A stretch of 64,000 nt of DNA, from contig JAKGHH010000001.1 in NCBI GenBank assembly GCA_022828595.1, positions 72,288,401-72,352,400 of the forward strand. The letters run 5' to 3'. The notes beneath the pieces were generated by a model. That model did not search any database, was not told the DNA's origin, and saw nothing but the letters and a program-made list of their open reading frames with translations. Shown here piece by piece: positions 23,401 through 36,300 of this stretch. Every line of letters begins with the position of its first letter. The first letter of the stretch is position 1. This stretch comes from Nelumbo lutea. Taxonomy: Eukaryota; Streptophyta; Magnoliopsida; Proteales; Nelumbonaceae. The translations under genes and the position numbers were made by a program.

Positions 23401-24061
23401 CATCTTATTATGTTTAAAATGATTAAATTCATTAAAAAAATTAGAGAAAACTTAATTAATTTTAAATTATATATGTATGGTAAATGTATATAATATAAAA
23501 TATTAAATTTAATAATTGTAAATTTTATTAAATTATACATAATATTCATTTATACATAATTATATTATGTATAATAATAATTTTTATCAGGCTTTGATTT
23601 TAATTGAATCGAATTGGATCGGATCGGATGTAAATTCTAACATCCAAATCACGACGACCAGATTCCTAATGAAATCGGATAGCGGACGTTAGAAATTCAT
23701 TAACAGCTCTATTTGTACGGAGAGCCTAAAGTAGAGAGTTTTCAAACCTCATCCACTGTGAAATGGACCCTTAATTTGGAAGTTGGAGGCGTTTTAAGAC
23801 ATTGTGGATGAAATCACAGAAATTATTGTTCTACGAACAGACCCAAAGGTTTTACCGAAAAAAAGAAAATATACAGACCTAATCCCATAAAACCTCTTCG
23901 AAAAGAAAAAGAAAAAAATAAAAAAATAAAAGAAAAAATAAGAGGAAGAAAGAGAATACTGACGAGTTCGGCCAACTGAAAGTACGGAAGCGTGGGTACA
24001 GAAGGGGAACCCTTTTATTTTCGTTTTTAGGTACTGCCGATAACGACAACGTCTGACACAA
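20422..24061. other. Intergenic region between the cytidylyltransferase and IBR5
   Basis: Contains the 3' UTR of gene 1 (from 20422; no classical AATAAA is obvious within 250 bp). A hAT-type terminus lies at about 21685-21755 (reversed it starts TAGGGCTGTAAATGG), a G-run at 21977-21988, and a second ATTCGATCCATTTGCACC-type end near 22980-22997. The rest is AT-rich. The frames present show no recognisable family. Confidence 0.5.
23341..23634. mobile_element. Short inverted-repeat element (MITE-like)
   Basis: Begins TTTACATCCACATCCAATT and ends GGATCGGATCGGATGTAAA, so the ends are imperfect inverted repeats with GGATC-type subterminal motifs; the interior is nearly pure AT. It resembles the hAT-like elements elsewhere in the window, but the flanking 8 bp (CCTCTAGA against TTCTAACA) do not match well. 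Confidence 0.5.
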
Positions 24062-24330
24062 ATCTAAGTTCTAAAGCGCTCTAAAATACACAATCGCGTT
24101 CGAGCAATCGATTCGTTGTCTAGCCCAGCATTTCCGACTAACCTAAATCCTAAAAAATCTATTCACCTCCACTGAATTCTCTCTTTCTTTCTTTTTGATG
24201 AAACACTGAACTCTTTCACTCCCCTTCTATTGTCTTTGTCCAAGCCATAAATTCGGTGATCGTCTGAATTTCGTTATTTCGATCTGTGAGGCTGTTTTAT
24301 CTGGGTCTGATTTGCTCGTCGTATTTGATC
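24062..24330 (+). promoter_or_regulatory. IBR5 proximal promoter and 5' UTR (position inferred)
   Basis: Directly upstream of the IBR5 start codon and less AT-rich than its surroundings. A pyrimidine patch (TTCTCTCTTTCTTTCTTTTTG near 24177, CACTCCCCTTCTATTG near 24218), common near plant transcription starts, is present. No convincing TATA box was seen. No transposon intrudes here. Confidence 0.4.
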
Positions 24331-27300
24331 ATGAGGAAGAGGGAGAGAGAGAACCCCTGCGCGGTCTGTGGGCATTATCACAAGTACGAAGAAGGGGAAG
24401 TTTGTGGGGTTTGTGGTCATCGTATTCCCGCTTCATCCGAAAAAGTGGGCATTCAAACAAGTGCTTTTCCATCGGAGATCTTGCCGGAGTTCCTTTATTT
24501 GGGCAGCTACGATAACGCGTCTCGAGCCGAGCTTTTAAAGACTCAGGGGATCTCTCGTGTCCTCAACGTAAGCTCTCTCTCTCTGTCTCTCTCGTTCTCT
24601 TCACATTTGATTTCGAGTACTTGCACATGTAATGGATTCTGTGTTGTTTCATGCTCTAAGTGTTTGCGTTTCTTACCATTGCTTGGAGTTTGTTCTGGAC
24701 AGAGTTAGTAATTTCTTGAACTATATATCGTAAGCAGCCTAGCAAATTTCGCACACATATAATTATAATTTTGTATACCATGAATTTTTTGGGGCTTGCA
24801 GCTTCATTGAATCATTGAATGAGGGAATGAGGGAAAGAGTCACTTGAATGGCGGCCACATTTCCTTCAATCATGTTTTACATATTACTGGATTGTGACTC
24901 AAATATGATTCTGTTCCAGAATCACCTCAAAAAAGAGCGAGGTTGATATATCCCACCCTAAAAGGCTGTTCTGGGCGTTGAAGTCATATTTTGAGGGGCT
25001 TCGTAATTGGGGTACTGTAATTGGAAATTTGGTCTAAATAGTTTGTTAGTAGCACTGACTACAAAAAAAGGAAACATAATTTTGGATTTGAAGGGCATTG
25101 TAAAATATTTTGAAGGTATCTCAGGTTGGGGGTTGGTGGGGGTTAATATGGTAAAAGAAGTAGGAAGCTTTATGATATTGAAAAAAACAGCAATGGGGGC
25201 TGGATCTTACCATCCCTACTCTTTTAACTTGCCTTATTTTAATATCTAATGAAAATCCTGTTTACTGATCCAAAAAAAGGTAGGAAGCATTAATGGGATT
25301 CTAGAATATGAGGTTGACAACCTGTCTCTCTTGTAGCTCTATTGGTGGCAAAACAAGTATAACTAGTCTTGGGATCCAATTGTTGAGAAATTTAGCAAGA
25401 AACTTGCAGTGTAGTAAAGGAACTAGGTTTTCCTTGGAGCCAGATTTACCTTAAGCAAATCCACTTGTACTTTTTTTTTTTTTTTTTTTGTTGTATGGTA
25501 TGTTCTGCACAGACCAAGAAATGTAATTGGAAATATGTAAGGGAAGGGACAGACAGCCCTAAATATTTGAGGTGGCCTGCACAACCATTTGTAATACATT
25601 AACTTTTGTCCATAATTAATAAATTTGGAAGTTACCAATCAATTATTTTTTGTATGGTGTGTTGGTTGTCAGATATCCTTTCGAAAGTTGAGGAAAGGTA
25701 TTATAGTATCATCTTGTGGGAATTTAAGAAGGTCATTTGATTATCTGGGAGGATGTGCATGGATTCAAAAGGGATAGGAGGTTTTGTTTGGAGTACTTTC
25801 ATGCTTCATGTTAGTCTTGGGTTTCATTGGTTTAAGGATGAACCTTTTCAAATCTTGCTAAAAGGTGTAGGTATTTTCATGTCCAGTCAGTCAAATAACC
25901 AAGGTTGTCCAAGAAGCATGTGGGAATATTCTGGTGATCCCCAAACTTTGTTCAGGAAAAGGCAACTGATTCGCCCTTTGCTTCCCCTATGCAGGCTTGT
26001 AAATTTGGGTTTGGATACTAACTTGTGTTATGTGTCTTAGCCTGTCCTCTTGGATCCCAGATTGTCCTTAAGCTGCCAGCCCCCTTTGTTGAGCAAGAAA
26101 TGAGAGGTAGAAATCTTGGATTGTTAACTAAGGAGGAAAGGGGGAGAAGAATTTTGGAATTAACAGAGCAGTTTTTAGAGGATTTGATGAAGAAAGAGTT
26201 GGAGAAAGAGAACACTATTGACCATGAGGCTAGTATGGAGGCTTCGGAAGCTAAAATAGGGGAAGGTAAAGCTAGTGAAGAGGCAGGGATGGATGCGGCA
26301 ATAGTAATGGAAAAGACTCAGTGGCTGAATTCATGGGAAAGCATGGGTGCAAAATAAAGGATCCAAATGAACTGAAAGCTTATGTAAGAAAGAAGAAGGG
26401 AGAAGGAAAGGCTAGGGAAAGAAAATTGAGTGAGGCTGAAAGATTAAGATTGGATGTGGAAGGGGATAAGGAAGGCTGAAAGATTAATGCTGAATTATCT
26501 AAGAAAGAAGAAGGGAGATAGAAAGGCTAGGAAAAGAAAATTGAGTGAGGCTGAAAGATTAAGACCGAAAGCTTATCTCTTTATCACCTTCGTTTTGTAT
26601 TCTCTTTTTCTTTTAATGAATTTCTCTTTGTCTTTCAAAAAAAAAGGGAGTTCAATGAGAGGAAGGGAAAACAAATAGGAGTGTGGAAGCCAAGGGGGAG
26701 AAAGAAGGTACTGGTTAGAAATGAAGATTGTAAATTGGAATGTTTGAGGTTTAGGGAGTGTGAGAAAGAGAGCTGTAATAAATGAGTTTTTAAGGAAAGA
26801 AAACCTAGTCAAATTTTACTTGGTTCAACCCTAGACCAACCAATCCATAATGTTCCAAACTTGATAGATTTTTATTTACGGTGTGGGCTGGGATGATCAT
26901 TGGGGAGATTTGGTCTTGAGGGCCTTGTCTAGAATAACTTCTGATCGTTGGCAAACTTCCTTGTCTAACGATGATTTAAGGGGCAGGGGTCCAGCCCCGT
27001 TTAGGTTTAAGAACATGTGGTTATGTCACCCGGGGTTTATATAGAAAGTTAAGGAGTGGTGGCAAGAGAGTAATCCAAGGGTTAAGTGGCATGAAGTTCC
27101 AAGCCAAAAGATCTAAAAGCTAAAATAAAAGATTGGAATATCTGGCAATTTGGGAGATTAGAAGAGAGAAAGCAAGAGGTAATCAATCAAGTTGAGGTTT
27201 TGGATGCTAAAGAAGCTAGGGGTACCTTTTGGGAAAAGAGATTAAGAGGAGAGGTGGGCATTAAGGAAGCAGCTGGAAGACATTCTATTCAAAGAAGAGA

Positions 27301-30300
27301 TAAGTTGGGGACAAAATTCTAGGCACAAATGGGTAAAAGAAGGGGATATGAACATGAAATTCTTGCATTCTCTAGCAAATGGTAGGAGAAGGAAAATTTT
27401 TTATTTCAAAGAGCGGGAAGATGTAACAATTACCTAACAAAATGAGATTGTGGAGCTTTTGTGGAATGTTTCAGATCTATTTTTAGAAGAACCTCGCAAG
27501 AAAGAGTAAGGTTAGAAGGGTTGGATTTGCCAAGGTTATCGGTAGACTACAAAGAATGGTTAAAAAGGAGCTTTGATTTGGAGGGAATAAAGGAAGCGGT
27601 TTTTTCGATGGACAGAGCTAAAGCACTAGGTCTGGATGAGTATACAATGACTTTCTATCAAGACTTTTGCGACTGTAGAGGAGATGGGCCGAATGGCCCA
27701 TAGACTGTCACTTCATGTTATATTATGTTTCTCTCTGTTATGGGCCTTATTCTGGGCCCATACTCTGTAGTGTTTTGTTTTTTTGTATTTTTCTGCTCAC
27801 TCAAGGGCCTCTCTGTAATTTATCAAAGATTAACTTAAATGAAAGAATATTAGAGTGTTAGAGGGAGGTTAAGTTCGAAAAACCTCATCCTCTAACTCTC
27901 CTTGCCGTAGTTCTCTCTCTCTCTCTTATTCTCTAATCTTCTCTAATGTTCTCTTGTTAGTTTTTTCTGGTTTTCTAGCACAGTCTCATACTTCTAGGAC
28001 TGTTTTTCAACTTGGTATCAGAGCGGGTCGTTACTTGGTGTGTCCCTCATGTGGTTCTAGTTCAACCAATTGCAAGAGGAGGTTCTAGGGCTGAATGTTT
28101 ACAGTCATTCGCCTGGTTCTTGGAGGTCATTGGAGGGTGCTCAAGTTTCTATACACTTGGAGAAGGGTTCGGTGACCAGGAGGAATCAGAGAGCAAGTTT
28201 TTTCAGTCTGATTTGAAATTAGAAAATGGGATTTCGAAGCTAGCTCAGAGAGCAAAGAGTTCGACCTGGTTTGAAGTTCAAACTAGAGATACTATAAGTT
28301 TTCTCAGTTCTTTGCTGAGTTATTTTTTGTTATTTGGGAGGACTGTTAAAGCATTCAAAGCACACCTCCATTCGGCCCACTGTTGCTGGACTGATTTCTA
28401 GGTTATTCTAGAAGTGTTGTTCGGCTGTTATTGGGCTTCCAAACTGCTGAAAAACTGATTTAAATTAAGTGGTACAAACCTCTACTTTAGTTCAACTGCT
28501 TCTTAGACCTAGACAAAGTGTTCTTGAAGTGATTTCTGCTTGTTAACAGTGAAGTGTTGGCTGTTGCATACATAGTGTTTGTAAAAGGTCCTCTTAGGTA
28601 CTGTGGACTGTTTTTCTTTGTTCTCCTTGGGAAGTTATTGTTGGGAACCAAGAATACATATTGTTTGGAGGCCTACTAATTGTTCCTTGAAGGCTGAACC
28701 AGGGTTTCTTCTCTTTGAAAGTGTTGCCACCGAACTTGGTTCTCACGGCTGTCAGTTCTGAACTGAGTTTGTGTGTTGTTGTGTTTGCTATTATTTCAAC
28801 TCAATCTGAGTTCTTTGAAGTCAGATCACTTTTAAAGGCTTGTCGAAACCCTAATTGAAACTGTTACATAATGGACTAAGAAATTGAGAACAAGAGCACT
28901 ACTGAATATGGACATAATTTGGGAACTACAACTAATTTCTTGTTGGCTGTAACTACAGTTAAATTGGATGGAACCAATTATTTGGCCTGGTCACAATCCG
29001 TAAAAATTTATATTTGCAGTAGAGGAAAGTGGGGGTTTATCTCTGGGAGCAAGAAAGCTCCACCAGAGGAAGATCCCTCCTATGAGAAATGGGTGCAGGA
29101 GAATTACACAGTGATTGGGTGGCTTGTGAACTCAATGCAGCCACAGATTAGCCAACATTACCTATGGATGAACTCGGCTAAAGAAATCTGGGATAGTGTT
29201 GCAGAAACTTACTCCTAGAAGTTGAATGTTGTCAGAGCTTACAAATTGAGATGTGATGTGAAGAATCTAAGGCAGGGGGAGAAGTCTCTTGCAGCATACT
29301 TCTCAACCCTGAAATCTCTATGGCAAGATATTGATTTGATAGAGGTTGTGACATGGGATGCCCCCAAGGATGCTGAAACCTACAGGAAATTGGTTGAAAG
29401 GAATAGGGCCTTTGAGTTCTTGATAGGGCTGAATTCTGAATACGACATTACAAAGCAAAACATCTTGTCCAAGGAAGATGTTTCATTGTCACAAGCATAT
29501 ACTTTGGTCGGCAGTGAAGAAAGTAGGAGGCAAGTGCAGGTTCAAGGAGTCGGTATCAATGATCATTTTGCAAATATGGGAATTAAACCCAAAGGGGTTA
29601 CAGGAGCTCACAGTGGCACAGGAAGGAAGGAGGTGGTGTGTGAATATTGTAAGAAGCCGAAACACAAAAAGGACAAGTGCTGGAAATTGCATCCCAATCT
29701 TGTACTTATCAGATTCCAGAAGAAGAATGATAGTAGAAAGACAGGAAGTGCACATGCAGCCACAAGCACAGATACAGAGGTTGAGTCTACCAGTGCACAG
29801 TTGGCAGCCATGAAAGTTGAATATGAGAAGTTTGGAAAGATGATCAGCCAACTTGAAGGTGTATCTTCATCATCCATCCCTTTTGGAAGTCCAACCACCA
29901 CTGCATTTGCTCACTCAGGTATAAGGGCTTCTGCTAACCATGCATCCACCTCAGGTAATCACAAAACCCCTTGGATCATAGACTCAGGTGCTTCTGATCA
30001 CATGACCAGCCTTTCCACTTTGTTTGTTTCATATGGTTTACTTCTTGGTCGTGACAAAATCACCTTAGCTGATGGTTCTCTTGCCCCTATTTCTGGCAAG
30101 GGAACTGTCAAGGCTACAGACTCCTTACTCTTATCTTCCACTCTTCATGTGCCTAAATTAAATACCAACTTATTATCTGTAAGTAGCCTGACCAAGTCAT
30201 TGGATTGTTGTGTAACCTTTTTCCCTTCTCACTGTGTGTTTCAGGACCTAAAGTCTCAGAAGGTGATTGGGAGTGGCCATGAAGCGAATGGAATATACTT

Positions 30301-33300
30301 GTTCGACACCCCTGACCAATGCTTTGATCATCCCAAGAATGTTGCTTTTGGTTCTACTTTTTCAGAGTCTGTTAGTTAAATTATGTTGAGTCATTGTTAG
30401 TTGGGTCATTTACCTCTTTCTGCTTTAAGCCATTTGTTCCCAAAACTGTTTAAGGGAGTCAGTGTGTCCAGTCTCAATTGTGAGTCCTGTCAGTTGTCAA
30501 AGCATTGTAGAAAAAAATACCCTGTGAGCAATAAAAGATCATCTTTTCCTTTTTCATATTGTGCACTCTGATGTGTGGGGGCCTTACCACTTATCCTCTA
30601 TGGGGGGTTGGAGATATTTTATATTGTTTATTGATGACTTTTCTAGATTCACTTGGATATACTTAATGAAATCCTGGGATGAAGTCCCAAGACTTGTGAG
30701 GCAATTTCATGAGCTTGTTTTAACTCAATTTGATACCAGAATTAATGTTTTCAGATCTAACAATGCAAAAGAGTATTTTGAGAAGAGTTTATCCTTGTAT
30801 CTCTCTGACATGGGGGTTATTCATCAAAGCTCCTGTGTTAGAATCCCTTAACAAAATGGAGTTGCTGAGAGAAAAAATAGACATATTGTTGAAGTTGCAA
30901 GGAGCCTTTTGTTTGCCTCACATGTTCCCACAAGATTTTGGGGTGATGCTGTACTTACTGCTACCTACCTCTTAAACCGTATGCCATCTAGGGTTTTAGG
31001 GTTTAAATCCCCCTTCTGTCTTCTTCATCCAGACAAGGATCTCTTCCCAATTCCTCTTTGTGTGCTTGGCTGTACCTGCTATGTTCACATTCCAAGTGTG
31101 CAGAGACATAAGTTTGAACCGAAAGCCCACAAATGCATTTTCCTTGGTTACTCCCCCACACAAAAGGGTTATTGTTGTTTTGATCCAAAGGCTGGCACCC
31201 GACATGTCTCTATGGGTGTTACCTTTGATGAACTTTCTCATTTTTATGGTTCCTCTCAAGGACATTATCTAAAGGGGGAGAGTCTGTTACAAGTTTTTGC
31301 CCTTCCTCTTCCTGTCCCAGTTGAGTCTCTTGACAAACCTGTATCCTCACCAAATGAATCAAAGGAGGATCAATCACTTCATACCTCTTGTCCTAGTGCC
31401 CCTATTTCTTTACCTCCTCGTCCTATCCATAATCCAAAGTGTATCAAAGGCAGAGATCCAGGAATGAGCAAGTAGTTTCCCTTACAACAGATGAGGCTCA
31501 TACATTCCCAATCACAAATGAGATAACAGGTACTACTTCAGCTCATTTGGAATCATCATTCCCAGACCTTGATGTCCCCATTGCTGTTAGGAAAGGGAAG
31601 CGGAAGTGTACTGCACACTGCATTTCCAAACACCTTTCTTATGACCTACTTTCTCCTTCATACTTTGTCTATCTCTCTTCTGTTGCTTCTAACCCCATTC
31701 CTAGGTCTGTCTCAGAAGCTCTTGGGATTCCAGAATGGAGAGATGCCATGGAGATCGAAATGGATGCTCTACATGCAAATGGTACTTGTGAGGTGGTGGA
31801 TTTACCTGAAGGGAAGGATCCGGTTGGGTGCAAGTGGGTTTTTACCATTAAATACAGGGCTGATGGAACTATTGAGAGGTACAAGGCCAGACTTGTTGCA
31901 AAAGGCTACACACAGACATATGGGAATGACTACCTGGAGACTTTTGCCCCTATTGCCAAGATGACATCTGTGAGGGTTCTTTTATCTCTGGCAGTTCACT
32001 TTGATTGACCTCTCTATCAGTTAGATGTAAAGAATGCATTTCTGAATGGTGACTTACATGAGGAGGTCTACATGTGTCTTCCTCCAGGGATGTATGGGAA
32101 AGATATGCAAGGAAAGGTATGTAAATTGAAGAAATCACTTTATGGTCTCAAACAATCTCATAGAGCTTGGTTTGAGAGATTTAGAGCTACACTTGTTAAA
32201 TTCGGCTATGTTCAGATACAGTCAGATCATACTCCGCTTGTGAAGAAAAGTAGATCTCTAGCAGTGTATCTCATTGTGTATGTTGATGACATTATAGTGA
32301 CTGGTGATGATGCCTCAGGCATTCTGGCCCTTAAGTCTTTCCTCCGTATAGAATTTGAGATTAAGGATCTGGGGGAATTGAGATACTTCCTTGGCATAGA
32401 AGTTGCCAGATCCAAGGATGGGATTCTTATTTCCCAAAGGAAATATGTTCTTGATTTGTTGTCTGAAACTGGAAAACTGGGTGCAAGACCAGCTGCAACT
32501 CCCATTGATATGAATCACAAACTTTCAGCTTCTGATGGAACTTTGTTGGAAGACAAAGGGGTTTTTCAGAGACTTCTTGGGAAGCTTCTGTACTTGTGCA
32601 TGACTAGGCCAGATATTGCGTATGCTGTCAGTTGCATTAGCCAGTTCATGCATGCTCTTAGAGATACTCATATGGCAGCAGCAGAATGGATTTTGTGCTA
32701 TCTGAAAGGCTCTCCAGGGAAATGAATTCTATTTACCAAGCATGGTCATCTGAAACTTGAAGCCTTTACTGATGCTGATTGGGCTGGAAATATTGATGAT
32801 AGAAGATCTACTTCAGGGTATTGTAGTCTGGTGGCTGGTAATGTTGTCTCTTGGAGGAGTAAGAGACAATCTGTTGTGGTCCGATCCTCCGCAGAAGCAG
32901 AGTATAGAGCCATGGCACATGGAGTCTCGGAATTGTTGTGGCTAAGGTCCTTAATGGAGGAACTTGGGATTGATCATGACAAACCCATGATGTTGTACTG
33001 TGATAATCAGGCTGCCATCAACATTGCTCACAACCCGGTACAACATGATCGAACCAAACATATTGAAGTTGATCGACACTTTATTCGAGAAAGAGTCTCA
33101 TCCGGAGAAGTGTGTCTTCCATTCATTACTTCTGAAGGACAATTGGCAGACTTTCTCACCAAGGGCATTTCCAAGGCAAGGCTTCATCATGACACTGGCA
33201 AGCTGGGCATGATTAACATCTATGCTTAGCTTGAGGGGGAGTGTAGAGGAGATGGGCCGAATGGCCCATAGACTGTCACTTCATGTTATATTATGTTTCT

Positions 33301-36300
33301 CTCTGTTATGGGCCTTATTCTGGGCCCATACTCTGTAGTGTTCTATTTTTTTGTATTTTTCTGCCCACTCAAGGGCCTCTCTGTAATTTATCAAAGATTA
33401 ACTTAAATAAAAGAATATTAGAGTGTTAGAGGGAGGTTAAGTTCGAAAAACCTCATCCTCTAACTCTCCTTGCCACAGTTCTCTCTCTCTCTCTTCTTCT
33501 CTAATCTTCTCTTGTTAGTTTTTTCTGGTTTTCTAGCACAGTCCCATACTTCTAGGACTGTTTTTCAACTGCGGCATTTTAAAAGATGATATCCTAAGGG
33601 TGTTTAATGAGTTTTTTGGGAGAGGAGTGATAAATCTAAGGCCAAATTCCACTTTCATTGCTTTGGTCCCTAAAAATTGGATCCAAGCCACCGAAGAGAG
33701 TTTAGACCCATCAGCTTGGTTAACAACCTGTACAAAATAATTACTAAGGTGCTTTCTCAAAGGATCAGATTTGTGCTTCCTTCCATTATCTCCCCAAATC
33801 AAGGGGTGTTTGTTAAGAATAGGCAAATTATTGATCAGATTTTAATTGCTAATACGGAGGAGTTGAAAAGAATTAGTAAAAAGGGCATAGTTTGTAAGCT
33901 TGATTTGGAGAAGGCCTATGACTTGGTGGATTGGTCTTCCTTAGTAGAAGTGATGAGAAACTACAGGTTTGGAGAAATTGGTCTAAAGTGGATTCAAGGG
34001 TGCCTTAGAACATGCCACTATTCAATTTTGGTGAATGGGACTGTAGTGGTTCATTTTCCAACAATCAGAGGAATTAGATAGGGAGACTCCCTTTCTCTCT
34101 CTCTCCCTTTTTGTTTACCTTAGTTGCTAATGTCTTAGGGAAGTTAATCTATAGGGAAGATTCAAGAGAGTTGGTGAGTGGGAAGAGATAGAGTGCCTAT
34201 TACCCATTTGCAATTTGCTAATGATACAATCTTATTTTGTGAGAGAGATGACCTTAGATGGGTTAGAAATTTGAAGTTGGTGGTTTAACTCTTTGAGCAA
34301 ATGCCAAATTTAAAAATTGATTTTAATAAGAGTTGCACAGTGGGGGTTAATGTGGGCGAGAGGGAGCTGTTAGACTGTGCAACTATTTTGGGTTGTGAAG
34401 TATCTCAATGGCCAATGAATTATTTGGATTTGGGTCTGTCTTTGGGAGATAACCTGAGGAACACAAGTTTCTGGAATCTTGTGATTGATAGATTTACAAA
34501 GAGATTAGCTTCTTGGAAGAGGAATTATCTTTCTTTGGGTGGCGGGATTACAATGATAAAATCGACTTTAGCCACTTTGCCTATTTATTTCTTATCGGTG
34601 TTCAAGATCCCAATGGGGGTATGCAAAAGTCTAGAGAAACTAATGAGAGATTTTTTGTGGGAACCAGAGGAGGAAAGAAGAGACCATAGGGTTAATCGGA
34701 AAGTTTTAAGTAGAGCAAGAGTTGTGGTGGGTTAGGAACTGGAAAATATTCAAAAGAGGAATATGGCATTACTAGGGAAGTGGCTGTGGTGATTGCTAGT
34801 AGATAAGGATAAATTGTGGGCTAAGGTGATTTTAAGCATTCATGGGCTGGTGGCTGAGGGTTGGGATGCGGGAGTGTTGGCTCGAGCTACTAGTGCTTCT
34901 CCTTGGAAATCTATACATGTGGGTAGTCTCTATAAGATTTTAGCAAAGGTCTTGGCTAAAAGTTTTGCCTCTGGTTATCTCTCAATTCCAAGGAGCTTTT
35001 GTGGAAGGGAGACAGATCATTGACCAAATCCTGGTGGCAAATGAGTGCGTAGCAGAGAAAAGGAGAAAGAAAGAAAAAGGACTAATTTTTAAGCTAGATT
35101 TAGAGAAGGCTTATGATCTTGTGGATTGGTCTTTCATCCTTGAAATTTTAAAGAAGATTGGGTTTGGAGAGAGGTGGAGGAAATGGATTGGTGATTGCTT
35201 AAGCTTAGTGCATTATTCAATTTTAATAAATGGAGTAGCCAGAGATTTCTTTCTTGCCAAATGAGGTTTGAGACAAGGTGACCCTTTATCCCCTTTCCTC
35301 TTTACTCTAGTAGCAGATGTTTTAAGCACTATGATCATTAAGGCTGACCAGGAGAGGGTTCTTAGAGGATGGAGGGTTGGTAGGAATGAGATAACAGTCA
35401 CTCACTTGCAGTTTGTTGATGACACAATCGGGTTCTATGAAGAAGGCAATCTTAGGGACTTGAGGAGCATAAAGGACATCATTTTTTTTCTTTGAAGCAA
35501 TTTCTAATTTGAGAGTAAAATTGGGGAAGAGTTGTGTAGCAGGGATTAATATGGAAGAGGAAGAATTAAGATCTTTAGCAGAGACTCTAGGGTGTGAGGT
35601 AAGGAATTTGCTGTTGGAATATCTTGGTCTCCCGCTAGGTGGAAATCTGAGGTTAGGAGTCTTTTGGAAGCCGGTCTTAGAAAGGTTCACTAAAAAACTT
35701 GCTCTTTGGAAAAGAAATTACATTTCTTTGGGAAGAATAACATTGATCAGGGCAACATTAGCCAATTTACATATTTACTATCTTCCCACCTTTAGAATTC
35801 CAGCTCGAGTTACAAACCAACTCAAGAAAATCATGAGAGACTTCCTTTGGGAACCAGGGGATGAGAAGAGGGATCACCTTGTGAAGTGGGAGCGCAAACC
35901 AAAGGAGGAAGGTGGGCTTGGAATAGGGAATCTAACCTCTAGAAATACAACACTGTTGGGGAAATGGTTATGGAGATTTCCAATGGAAAATGACAGACTT
36001 TGGCATAAGGTAATTGCTTAAATTCTTGGGACAACGAATATCGGATGGGATGCAAAAGTTGCCTCTTCTGCAACTGCTATGTCTCCTTGGAAATCAATAC
36101 AGGTGGTATACCCGAATTTTATCGATTATATTAGATATGATGTGGGAAGTGAGACCCGGGTATTGTTTTGGGAAGACCTTTGGCTGGTTGGATCCCCCCC
36201 TTCAGTTTTCCTTTCCTAGCCTTTATTCCTTGTCAAACTATAAACAACAACCTGTCTCGAGATTTGTTTCCTTGACTACTTCAGGATTAACTAGGATTTC

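Larger units (their letters stand above)
27674..33567 (+). mobile_element. Ty1/copia LTR retrotransposon with both LTRs
   Basis: Nested in an L1 inside IBR5 intron 1, same direction as the gene. The 5' LTR is 27674-28009 and the 3' LTR 33242-33567, both TG...CA. The PBS TGGTATCAGAGC (28013-28024) matches initiator tRNA-Met, and the purine tract TTGAGGGGGAG lies just before the 3' LTR. Domain order gag, protease, integrase, RT, RNase H is the copia order. By eye the LTRs differ at 8 sites and one 10-bp indel over about 326 bp (around 2.5 percent), so insertion is fairly recent while the host L1 is older. No clean 5-bp target duplication: GCGAC on the left, ACTGC on the right. Confidence 0.95.
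25680..34925 (+). mobile_element. L1-type LINE, long but decayed, split by a copia element
   Basis: Sense to IBR5. 25750-26400 is an ORF1 or linker-like region ending in an acidic, coiled-coil-like stretch ([18 protein letters not shown]). The endonuclease start MKIVNWNV is at 26718, its middle deleted. The pre-RT and RT N-terminal part runs to 27673 ([18 protein letters not shown]; [17 protein letters not shown]). The copia sits at 27674-33567. RT continues at 33570-34140 ([38 protein letters not shown]) and the post-RT part at 34301-34920 ([20 protein letters not shown]). It is cut at 34925, where another L1 starts. Many stops. Confidence 0.8.

Noticed and set aside
24286..24330. Upstream GTG start for IBR5
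   Set aside because: GTG starts are not expected in plant nuclear genes and the family start [10 protein letters not shown] fits the ATG at 24331.
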